A DNA stretch of 6,087 nucleotides, taken from positions 1 through 6,087 of the forward strand of contig CALCDK010000110.1 in NCBI GenBank assembly GCA_937900605.1. Reading direction: 5' to 3'. The DNA comes from an uncultured Olsenella sp. GTDB taxonomy: Bacteria > Actinomycetota > Coriobacteriia > Coriobacteriales > Atopobiaceae. The position numbers and the translations under genes are program-made. Under the pieces are notes generated by a model that made no database searches, was not told the DNA's origin, and saw nothing but the letters and a program-made list of their open reading frames with translations. The stretch's first letter is position 1; the number at the start of each line of letters is the position of its first letter. This document shows positions 1 through 5,900 of the stretch, in pieces.

Positions 1-342
1 GGTGCCGCCCAGGTCAACATCATGCAGTTCTGCCAGGCGTTCAACGCCGCGACTGCTGACAAGAAGGGCGACATCATCCCCGTCGAGATCTCCGTCTACG
101 AGGATCGCACCTTCGACTTCGTCTGCAAGACCCCGCCCGCGGCCAAGCTGATCCTCAAGGAGCTCGGCATCAAGGGCGGCTCCGGCGTCCCCCAGCGCGA
201 CAAGGTCGGCCAGCTCACCGACGAGCAGCTCACCAAGATCGCCGAGATCAAGATGCCGGACCTCAACGCCAACGACATCGAGGCCGCCAAGAAGATCGTC
301 GCCGGCACCGCCCGCTCCATGGGCGTCACCATCGCCGAGTAG
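1..342 (+). CDS. rplK: 50S ribosomal protein L11, 5'-truncated by window edge
   Basis: L11 binds the GTPase-associated centre of 23S rRNA at the base of the L7/L12 stalk and helps elongation factors and the stringent-response enzyme RelA act on the ribosome. The frame is open from base 1, so the gene starts upstream. 113 residues are present and aligning the VNIM-FC-AFNA block with E. coli L11 from memory puts the first residue near position 29 of about 141. The thiostrepton-binding proline-rich N-terminal segment is therefore missing only because of the window edge. The C-terminal RNA-binding domain is complete, with KTPPAA, the GIKGGSG loop, DKVGQLT and the diagnostic ending GTARSMG. The ATG at 22 is an internal methionine (NIMQFC), not the start. 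It lies 113 bases upstream of rplA, the usual rplK-rplA order, and is probably cotranscribed with it. Confidence 0.97.
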   Translation, partial: GAAQVNIMQFCQAFNAATADKKGDIIPVEISVYEDRTFDFVCKTPPAAKLILKELGIKGGSGVPQRDKVGQLTDEQLTKIAEIKMPDLNANDIEAAKKIVAGTARSMGVTIAE

Positions 343-368
343 CATCTCTCGACGAACCCTGGCACCAA

Positions 369-433
369 GCGCCTTCGGGCGCCTCTCAGATATCGGCGAG
401 TCATCGCCAAGGATGTGGGAGGGTCCCAGACCC
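369..433 (+). promoter_or_regulatory. Hairpin cluster in the rplK-rplA spacer, possible translational control of rplA
   Basis: Three small stems lie in the spacer. GCGCC-TTCG-GGCGC (369-382) has a stable UUCG-type tetraloop. GGCGA-GTCA-TCGCC spans 395-408. The third place can fold in two exclusive ways: TGGGA-GGG-TCCCA (416-428) or GGGTC-CCA-GACCC (421-433). The last one ends 9 bases before the Shine-Dalgarno sequence (443-449). No run of T follows any of them, so they do not look like terminators, and I see no convincing promoter here. In several bacteria L1 represses its own operon by binding mRNA that mimics its 23S rRNA site. Whether this is such a site is inference only, because I cannot align it to the L1 consensus with confidence. 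Confidence 0.4.
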
Positions 434-455
434 GCTGACCACAGGAGGTAATGAA

Positions 456-1163
456 ATGGCTAAGCACGGCAAGAACTACAACGCCGCCGCCGAGAAGGTC
501 GACGGCTCCAAGCTCTACACCCCCAAGGAGGCCATGGCCCTCGTCAAGGAGCTGAGCTCCGCCAAGTTCGACGAGACCGTCGAGGTCGCCGTCCGCCTGG
601 GCGTCGACACCCGCAAGGCTGACCAGAACGTCCGCGGCTCCATCTCCCTGCCCCACGGCACCGGCAAGACCGTCCGTGTCGCCGTCTTCGCCGAGGGCGA
701 GAAGGCCCGCGAGGCCGAGGCCGCTGGCGCCGACGTCATCGGCTCCGACGACCTGGTCGCCGCCGTCCAGGCCGGCAACATCGACTTCGACGCCGCCATC
801 GCGACGCCGAACATGATGGGCAAGGTCGGCCGCCTGGGCAAGGTCCTCGGCCCCCGTGGCCTCATGCCCAACCCCAAGCTCGGCACCGTCACCATGGACG
901 TCGCCAAGATGGTCTCCGAGCTCAAGGCCGGCCGCGTCGAGTACCGCGCCGACCGCTACGGCATCTGCCACGTCCCCATGGGCAAGGCCTCCTTCGACCT
1001 CGAGAAGCTCGTCGAGAACTACGGCGCGCTGATCACCGAGCTCCTGCGCGTGAAGCCCTCTTCCGCCAAGGGCAAGTACGTCAAGTCCGTGGTGCTTTCC
1101 TCCACCATGGGCCCGGGCGTCAAGGTCGACCCGACCAAGGTCCGCAACTTCATGGAGGACTAG
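456..1163 (+). CDS. rplA: 50S ribosomal protein L1
   Basis: L1 binds the 23S rRNA stalk near the E site and takes part in release of deacylated tRNA. In many bacteria it also represses translation of its own mRNA. The product is 235 residues, normal for the family. It opens with MAKHGKNY and has the conserved [14 protein letters not shown] block, where the chain enters the first domain. The family signature lies in the second domain at about residues 118-145 ([11 protein letters not shown] then [10 protein letters not shown]). The C-terminal part returns to domain I with KPSSAKGKY and the [10 protein letters not shown] ending. The start is the ATG 6 bases after a perfect AGGAGGT (443-449). 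An ATG at 451 is out of frame. After the stop there is only a weak 5-bp hairpin (1163-1177) without a T run, so some read-through into the rplJ leader is likely. Confidence 0.98.
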   Translation: MAKHGKNYNAAAEKVDGSKLYTPKEAMALVKELSSAKFDETVEVAVRLGVDTRKADQNVRGSISLPHGTGKTVRVAVFAEGEKAREAEAAGADVIGSDDLVAAVQAGNIDFDAAIATPNMMGKVGRLGKVLGPRGLMPNPKLGTVTMDVAKMVSELKAGRVEYRADRYGICHVPMGKASFDLEKLVENYGALITELLRVKPSSAKGKYVKSVVLSSTMGPGVKVDPTKVRNFMED

Positions 1164-1192
1164 TTCCTTCTCGGAACCTTCACAGCGCGTCA

Positions 1193-1222
1193 TTGACGAG
1201 CGCCTTGTGCATGTGGCATACT
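1193..1222 (+). promoter_or_regulatory. Probable sigma-70-type promoter for rplJL
   Basis: A -35 box TTGACG (1193-1198, 5 of 6 consensus bases) is followed after 18 bases by a -10 box CATACT (1217-1222, 4 of 6). The -10 is preceded by TG plus one base (1214-1216), an extended -10 element that makes up for the weaker hexamer. The start of transcription would fall at about 1229-1230, just before a hairpin and about 50 bases upstream of the L10 leader fold. This would give rplJL an initiation point separate from rplKA, as with the L10 promoter of E. coli. It is based on motif match only. Confidence 0.6.
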
Positions 1223-1230
1223 GACCAATG

Positions 1231-1250
1231 CATGAGGCGCTCGTCTCATG
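1231..1250 (+). other. Hairpin at the predicted 5' end of the rplJL transcript
   Basis: CATGAG (1231-1236) pairs with CTCATG (1245-1250). Adding a G-T and a C-G pair makes an 8-bp stem closed by the tetraloop GCTC (1239-1242). If the promoter at 1193-1222 is real, the stem begins within one or two bases of the 5' end of the RNA. Such 5'-terminal stems often protect mRNAs from decay. That role is inferred; the stem itself is seen in the sequence. Confidence 0.45.
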
Positions 1251-1279
1251 TCCGTTGCTCACAGCACGTCCGCTGCCAA

Positions 1280-1334
1280 AGACAGCCGGTGCCAGTCAAG
1301 GCTCAAAGGGGAAACCCGCCTGCCGAGGTGGTCT
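1280..1334 (+). ncRNA. Ribosomal protein L10 leader, kink-turn binding site for L10-(L12)n
   Basis: The segment carries the hallmark of the L10 leader family: AGACAGC on the 5' side and CCTGCCGAGGTGGTCT on the 3' side. Outer stem: AGAC (1280-1283) with GTCT (1331-1334). Inner stem: GCCGGT (1285-1290) with GCCTGC (1318-1323), with one C-T mismatch (1287/1321) and one G-T wobble. The bases between the stems on the 3' strand (1324-1330) form the asymmetric kink-turn bulge. Farther out, GGG-GAAA-CCC (1308-1317) is a stem with a GNRA tetraloop. In B. subtilis and E. coli this RNA is bound by the L10-L7/L12 complex to repress rplJL. The position just upstream of rplJ and the overlap with the attenuator (next entry) fit the same job here. 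It is recognised from memory of the conserved motif, not by a covariance search. Confidence 0.8.
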
Positions 1335-1387
1335 CAAGATTGCATCTTCGAAGACCCCGCTTTGGCTGCGCCAAACGGGGTCTTCTC
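1330..1387 (+). terminator. Transcription attenuator of rplJL with competing antiterminator
   Basis: A very strong hairpin runs from 1350 to 1385: GAAGACCCCG pairs perfectly with CGGGGTCTTC, then after a bulged C (1360) TTTGGC pairs with GCCAAA around the loop TGC. The 3' side runs into a pyrimidine-rich TCTTCTC, a weaker U tract than in a textbook terminator. A second fold uses part of the same bases: GGTCT (1330-1334) with AGACC (1352-1356), enclosing AAGAT-TGC-ATCTT (1336-1348). The two folds exclude each other. GTCT (1331-1334) is also the 3' strand of the outer L10-leader stem, so L10 binding should block the antiterminator and let the terminator form. This is the logic known for B. subtilis rplJL; applying it here is inference from pairing. 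Confidence 0.7.
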
Positions 1388-1395
1388 ATGCGGAA

Positions 1396-1416
1396 GGCCC
1401 GCCAGCGTTGGCGGCC
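1396..1416 (+). other. GC-rich hairpin between the attenuator and the rplJ ribosome-binding site
   Basis: CCGCCA (1399-1404) pairs with TGGCGG (1409-1414) around the loop GCGT. The stem extends by GG/CC across a bulged C (1398). There is no T run after it, so it is not a terminator. It lies 18 bases before the rplJ Shine-Dalgarno sequence (AAGGAGGT, 1434-1441) and could keep that site free of upstream pairing or act as a pause or stability element. I cannot assign a function. Confidence 0.45.
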
Positions 1417-1451
1417 GTGCCCGACCGCATCACAAGGAGGTGTACTGAAAC

Positions 1452-1973
1452 ATGCCATCCAAGTCCAATGTCGAGATGCTCGAGAAGGTCAGCGCTTCCC
1501 TCGAGGCTTCCAACGGCGTCTTCGTGGTCGACTACCGTGGCCTCTCCGTCAAGGAGACCCAGGAGGTCCGCCGCGCGCTGCGCGAGGCTGGTGCGCAGAT
1601 GAAGGTGTACAAGAACAACATCGTCAAGCTCGCTCTTGAGAACGCCGGTCTGCCCAGCATCGACGAGGCCCTCACCGGTACCTGCGCCTTCGTCTTCTTC
1701 GAGAACGACTCCGTCGACGCCGCCAAGGTGATCAAGGAGGAGTCCGAGAAGCTGAAGAAGATGTCCTTCCTCGGCGGCATCGCCGACGGCAAGGCCCTCA
1801 CGGCTGAGGAGGCCAAGGCTTACGCCGACCTGCCCAACCGCGATCAGCTCATGGGCCAGCTCGCTGGTCTCATCAGCGGCTTTGCTCGCGACATCGCCGT
1901 GTGCGTCAAGGAGGTCCCCGCTGGCCTCGCCCGCACCGTCAACGCGCTGTCCGAGACGAAGCAGGCTGCCTAG
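1452..1973 (+). CDS. rplJ: 50S ribosomal protein L10
   Basis: L10 anchors the L7/L12 dimers to the ribosome, forming the stalk that recruits translational GTPases. With L12 it is also the repressor of its own operon. The product is 173 residues, typical for bacteria. The N-terminal globular domain binds 23S rRNA and shows the conserved DYRGLSV (27-33) and KVYKNN (51-56) segments. F106-G109 (FLGG) and LPNRDQLM (127-134) mark the end of this domain. The C-terminal helix from about residue 133 (AGLISG, then PAGLARTVNALSE) is the docking platform for L12 dimers. The start is the ATG 10 bases after AGGAGGT (1435-1441), giving MPSKSNVEMLEKV. It sits downstream of an L10 leader and 96 bases upstream of rplL, so feedback control by its own product is likely. 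Confidence 0.98.
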   Translation: MPSKSNVEMLEKVSASLEASNGVFVVDYRGLSVKETQEVRRALREAGAQMKVYKNNIVKLALENAGLPSIDEALTGTCAFVFFENDSVDAAKVIKEESEKLKKMSFLGGIADGKALTAEEAKAYADLPNRDQLMGQLAGLISGFARDIAVCVKEVPAGLARTVNALSETKQAA

Positions 1974-1982
1974 CAGCACCCC

Positions 1983-2052
1983 GCGGCGCATGCCGCACCC
2001 CACGAGGCAGCATGCCTCATGACACTCAAGCATCCACGCCACCAGGCGTGGG
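1983..2052 (+). promoter_or_regulatory. Three tandem hairpins in the rplJ-rplL spacer
   Basis: The 96-base gap contains three perfect stems one after another: GCGGC-GCAT-GCCGC (1983-1996), GAGGCA-GCA-TGCCTC (2004-2018) and CCACGCC-ACCA-GGCGTGG (2034-2051, extendable by a T-G pair to 2033/2052). None is followed by a T run, and the third ends about 5 bases before the AAAGGA ribosome-binding site (2057-2062) of rplL. I read them as RNA structure that separates rplL translation or mRNA decay from rplJ, since cells need about four or more copies of L12 per L10. The stems are seen; the role is inferred. Confidence 0.5.
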
Positions 2053-2069
2053 ACCGAAAGGAAACAGAA

Positions 2070-2450
2070 ATGGCTAAGCTTTCCACCGAGGAGATTATTG
2101 ACGCCCTCAAGGAGATGACCCTTCTCGAGGCCTCCGAGCTCGTCCACGCCATCGAGGACACCTTCGGCGTCTCCGCCGCCGCCCCCGTCGCCGCTGTCGC
2201 CGCCCCCGTCGCCGGTGCTGCCGCCGAGGAGGAGGAGAAGACCAACTTCGACGTCGTCCTCGAGGGCTTCGGCGACAACAAGATCGCCGTCATCAAGGTC
2301 GTCCGCGCTCTGACCAACCTCGGCCTGAAGGAGGCCAAGGAGGTCGTCGAGGGTGCCCCCAAGGCCGTCCTCGAGGGCGCCAAGAAGGAGGACGCCGAGG
2401 CCGCAAAGAAGCAGCTCGAGGAGGCCGGCGCTTCCGTCACCCTGAAGTAA
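2070..2450 (+). CDS. rplL: 50S ribosomal protein L7/L12
   Basis: L7/L12 is the acidic, multi-copy stalk protein that contacts EF-Tu, EF-G and other translational GTPases and stimulates their activity. The product is 126 residues, normal length. The N-terminal dimerisation and L10-binding domain covers about residues 1-33 ([22 protein letters not shown]). Next is a flexible Ala/Pro/Val-rich hinge of about 35-52, ending in an EEEE run. The C-terminal factor-binding domain (about 57-126) has the conserved [20 protein letters not shown] and [14 protein letters not shown] elements with the essential lysines. The start is the ATG at 2070, 7 bases after AAAGGA, because MAKLSTEEI is the family N terminus. 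The in-frame ATG at 2019 lies inside a spacer hairpin and would add 17 unrelated residues, so I reject it. A strong terminator follows 35 bases after the stop. Confidence 0.98.
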   Translation: MAKLSTEEIIDALKEMTLLEASELVHAIEDTFGVSAAAPVAAVAAPVAGAAAEEEEKTNFDVVLEGFGDNKIAVIKVVRALTNLGLKEAKEVVEGAPKAVLEGAKKEDAEAAKKQLEEAGASVTLK

Positions 2451-2485
2451 CTTCTCGTTACCTCAAGGAGCGGATCGCTGCTCAG

Positions 2486-2518
2486 AAGGGGTCGGACCAG
2501 ATGGTCCGGCCCCTTTTT
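2486..2518 (+). terminator. Rho-independent terminator closing rplJL
   Basis: AAGGGG (2486-2491), a T-G wobble (2492/2509) and CGGACCA (2493-2499) pair with TGGTCCG (2502-2508) and CCCC-TT (2510-2515). With the innermost A-T open, the loop is AGAT. A run of five T (2514-2518) follows directly. Long GC-rich stem plus T tract is the textbook form. It implies that most rplJL transcripts stop here and do not continue into rpoB. Confidence 0.92.
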
Positions 2519-2729
2519 CGTGTTACGGGGAGGCGCTGTCCGCGGCGGGTGCCGGCCCGCTCGGGAACGCGACGTCGGCCTTGCGCGGGAGGCAGTGGCC
2601 GCGGCGGGGGAGTGGCAGCGTCGTAGCGGGGGAGTGCCAGTGACGCGCGGCCGGGACGGGCGTCGGCGTGCCAGCGGCGATGTGGCCCCAGGCCCGCTGC
2701 GCTCGTTCCTCTCGCCGCGCCGACATGCG
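2519..2729. other. GC-rich intergenic stretch, no supported gene
   Basis: Between the rplL terminator and the large palindrome I find no credible gene. The short open frames on both strands give Arg/Pro/Gly/Ala-rich translations without recognisable domains, have no Shine-Dalgarno sequence, and overlap each other as expected in random GC-rich DNA. Base use lacks the strict C-ending codon pattern of the neighbouring genes. The only local structure is the short direct repeat listed separately. Confidence 0.65.
2604..2640 (+). repeat. Imperfect 15-base direct repeat, 22-base period
   Basis: GCGGGGGAGTGGCAG (2604-2618) recurs as GCGGGGGAGTGCCAG (2626-2640) with one mismatch. A looser relative, GCGGGAGGCAGTGGC, precedes them at 2585-2599. 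The two-turn spacing could suit paired protein sites on one DNA face, but the sequence is simple and G-rich and chance or slippage could explain it. Confidence 0.4.
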
Positions 2730-2764
2730 AAAAGCCCGCCCGGGCCATATGGCCCGGGCGGGCT
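2730..2764 (-). terminator. Perfect 32-base palindrome, minus-strand terminator shape
   Basis: The two arms AGCCCGCCCGGGCCAT (2733-2748) and its exact complement (2749-2764) meet with no spacer, centred on CATATG. Four A (2730-2733) lie on the left, so read on the minus strand the GC-rich hairpin is followed by TTTT, the form of an intrinsic terminator. On the + strand no T run follows. Each arm also holds the small palindrome GCCCGGGC. All genes here run on the + strand, so the obvious substrate would be antisense RNA coming out of the rpoB region. A protein-binding operator or a cruciform-forming element are alternatives. Confidence 0.6.
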
Positions 2765-2886
2765 CCCGTGGGCCCCTCGCCACCAAACCTACAAATGACG
2801 AGAAAGGCCGAAGTTGCGTTTGCGCTGGTAAGAAGGGGTAGAACTCAAAACCTAATTGAAAGCCGGGGTCATGTCAAGACTGTTCA

Positions 2887-2915
2887 TTGACCGCAAGAAG
2901 CGCTTTCGGTAAATT
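2887..2915 (+). promoter_or_regulatory. Probable rpoB promoter
   Basis: TTGACC (2887-2892, 5 of 6 consensus bases) is separated by exactly 17 bases from TAAATT (2910-2915, 4 of 6). It sits in the most AT-rich part of the window, 54 bases before the rpoB start codon, giving a leader of about 47 bases with transcription starting near 2922. A weaker upstream pair, TTGCGT (2814-2819) and TAGAAC (2839-2844), has a poor 19-base spacer and is only a possible second start. Coming after the rplL terminator, this promoter is what rpoB expression would depend on. Confidence 0.72.
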
Positions 2916-2968
2916 ATTACGTTGCGACAATTGCCACCTTCCACCCTTTTTGAAGGAGGAAAAGCCTG

Positions 2969-5900
2969 GTGTCTACCGCGAAGACTTCTCTTACGAAACC
3001 ACAAGGCATGACTGGACGCAAGACCTTCAGCAAGATCGAGCAGGCCATGGAGCTTCCCAACCTGATTCGCGTGCAGAAGGAGTCGTTCGAGCACTTCATG
3101 GGCGACGGCCTCACCGAGTCCTTCGGCGAGTTCTCCCCCATCGAGAACAACGCCCACACGATGCAGGTGACGTTCGGCGACCACCAGTTTGGCGATCCCG
3201 CGCACACCATCGCGGAGTGCCGTGCCAAGGACATCTCCTATCAGGCCCCGCTGTTCGTCGACGTCCGCTTCGCGAACCTCGAGACCGGCGAGATCAAGGA
3301 GCAGCTCGTCTTCATGGGTGACTTCCCGCTCATGACCGAGCGCGGCACCTTCATCATCAATGGCACCGAGCGCGTCGTCGTTTCCCAGCTCGTCCGCTCC
3401 CCGGGCGTCTACTTCCAGGCCGAGATGGACAACGGCGTGCTCACGCATCGCGCGCAGTTCATCCCCGCCCGTGGCGCCTGGCTCGAGTTCGAGGTCGACA
3501 AGCGCGGCCACCTGGTCGTCTCCATCGACCGCAAGCGCCGCCAGTCCGCGACCATGTTCCTGCGCGCCCTCGGCATCGCCGAGACCGACGACGAGATCCT
3601 GTCGCTCCTCGGCGACTCGCCCGTCGTCCGCGACACGCTCGAGCGCGACACCGCCACCACGCGCGAGGACGCCCTTCTCGAGATCTACCGCCGCCAGCGC
3701 CCCGGCGAGCCCCCCACCGTGGACTCCGCCCGCACGCTGCTCGACGGCCTCTACTTCAATCCGCAGCGCTACGACCTGGCCCGCGTCGGCCGCTACAAGG
3801 TCAACAAGAAGCTCGGCATCGACGTCGACGCCGACCAGAAGGTCATCACGCAGGAGGACATCGTCGAGTCCCTGCGCTACCTGCTGGCCGTCCACTACGG
3901 CGACGCCTCCAAGCGCCTCGACGACATCGACCACTTCGGCAACCGCCGCGTCCGCACCGTGGGCGAGCTGGTCCAGAACCAGTTCCGCATCGGCATGAGC
4001 CGCATGGAGCGCGTCGTGCGCGAGCGCATGGCCTCCCAGGACGCCGACGACATCACGCCGCAGTCGCTCATCAACATCCGCCCGATCGTGGCGGCCATCA
4101 AGGAGTTCTTCGGCTCCTCGCAGCTGTCGCAGTTCATGGACCAGTCCAACCCGCTGGCCGGCCTGACGCACAAGCGCCGCCTGTCCGCCCTCGGCCCGGG
4201 TGGCCTCGCCGGCCACAAGTCCGGCTCCAGCCGCCGCACCAACGTGCCGACCGCGGTCCGCGACGTCCACAACTCGCACTACGCCCGCATGTGCCCGATC
4301 GAGACCCCCGAGGGCCCGAACATCGGCCTCATCGGCTCCCTGGCGCTCTACGCCCACGTCAACGACTACGGCTTCATCGAGGCCCCGTACCGTCGCGTCG
4401 AGAACGGCGTCGTCACCGACGACATCGACTGGATGACCGCGGACGAGGAGGAGACGCACAACATCGCCCCGGCCAACACCCCGTACGACACCAAGACGCG
4501 CCGCTTCGTCGAGGTCGACTCCGAGGGCAACGTCACCGAGGCCGAGCGCGTCATCGCCCGCACCCGGGACTTCGACGGCTCCTTCGGCGCCCCCGCCCAG
4601 GTCAACGTCGAGGACGTCGACTACATGGACGTGAGCCCGCGCCAGCTGCTCTCCGTGGCCGCCAACCTCATCCCGTTCCTCGAGCACGACGACGCCAAGC
4701 GTACGCTCATGGGCGCCAACATGCAGCGCCAGGCCGTGCCCCTGATCCGTGCCCACGCCCCCTACGTCGGCACCGGCATGGAGGAGCGCGCCGCCCTGGA
4801 CTCCGGCGAGCTCATCTGCGCCGCCCACGACGGCATCGTCTCCGAGGTCGACGCCGCCCACGTCGTCGTCTACTCCGACGCCTACGGCTCTGAGCGCTAC
4901 GACCTGCCCAAGTACCAGCGCTCCAACCAGTCGACGTGCATCAACCACCGCCCGATCGTCCACGCCGGCGAGAAGGTCGTGGCCGGCCAGCCCCTGGCCG
5001 ACGGCACCTCGATCGACCACTCCGAGCTCGCCCTCGGCGCCAACCTCACCGTGGCCTACATGCCGTGGGAGGGCTTCAACTACGAGGACGGCATCATCGT
5101 GTCCGAGCGCGTCGTCCAGGACGACCTGCTTACCTCCGTCAACATCTCCCGCCACGAGATCGACGCCCGCGACACCAAGCTCGGCCCCGAGGAGATCACC
5201 CGCGAGATCCCGAACCTCTCCGAGGACATGCTCGCCAACCTCGACGACGACGGCATCATCCGCATCGGCGCCGAGGTCGGCCCTGGCGACATCCTCGTCG
5301 GCAAGGTCACGCCCAAGGGCGAGACCGCGCTGACCGCCGAGGAGCGCCTGCTGCGTGCCATCTTCGGCGCCAAGGCCCACGACGTCCGCGACACCTCCCT
5401 CAAGATGCCCCACGGCTCCTACGGCCGCGTCGTCGACGTCGTCCGCTTCAGCCGCGAGGCCGGCGATGACCTCCCGCCGGGAGTCAACGAGCTCGTCCGC
5501 GTCTTCGTCGCGCAGCGCCGCAAGATCCAGCAGGGCGACAAGATCGCCGGCCGCCACGGCAACAAGGGCGTCGTCTGCAACGTCCTGCCGGTCGAGGACA
5601 TGCCCTACATGGCCGACGGCACTCCCGTCGACGTCCTCCTTGACCCGCTGGGCGTCCCGTCGCGTATGAACGTCGGCCAGCTGCTCGAGTGCCACCTCGG
5701 CTGGGGCGCCGCACACGGCTGGGACGACGAGTCCGCCGACTCCGACCGCTACGTGCCCGGCCCCATCAACGTCGCCACGCCCGTCTTCGACGGCGCGACC
5801 GACACCGAGGTCGCCGAGGTCCTGCGCCGCTCCAACATCAACCTCATGAACAAGGCCAAGATGGAGTACGGCGAGCACATGCGCGAGGAGTTCGTCCCGC

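Noticed and set aside
1163..1177. Terminator directly after rplA (GTTCC-TTCTC-GGAAC)
   Set aside because: The stem is only 5 bp and no T run follows, so it is too weak to call a terminator.
96..1262. A 388-residue minus-strand frame across rplK and rplA
   Set aside because: Same codon-bias artefact: low-complexity Gly/Leu/Asp/Val translation lying antisense to two certain ribosomal protein genes.
1193..1639. Overlapping + strand open frames in the rplA-rplJ gap (from 1193, 1228 and 1248)
   Set aside because: None has a Shine-Dalgarno sequence; all run across the L10 leader and attenuator, and the longer two continue into rplJ in the wrong frame. The structured RNA explains this region better.
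2610..2640. CIRCE-like heat-shock operator, because GAGTG-CAG resembles half of it
   Set aside because: CIRCE needs an inverted pair TTAGCACTC-N9-GAGTGCTAA. Here the copies are direct repeats and the inverted partner is absent.
2482..2798. Small open frames on both strands between rplL and rpoB (about 87-92 residues)
   Set aside because: They overlap the terminator and the palindrome, lack ribosome-binding sites, and have Arg/Pro/Gly/Ala-rich compositions typical of noncoding GC-rich DNA.
4112..4192. Rifampicin-resistance substitutions in the RpoB hot region
   Set aside because: The key positions (Q388, D391, H401, R404, S406 in this protein) match sensitive-type sequences. The S393 and A397 differences are at positions that vary naturally among species. 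Only the fork loop just downstream is unusual.
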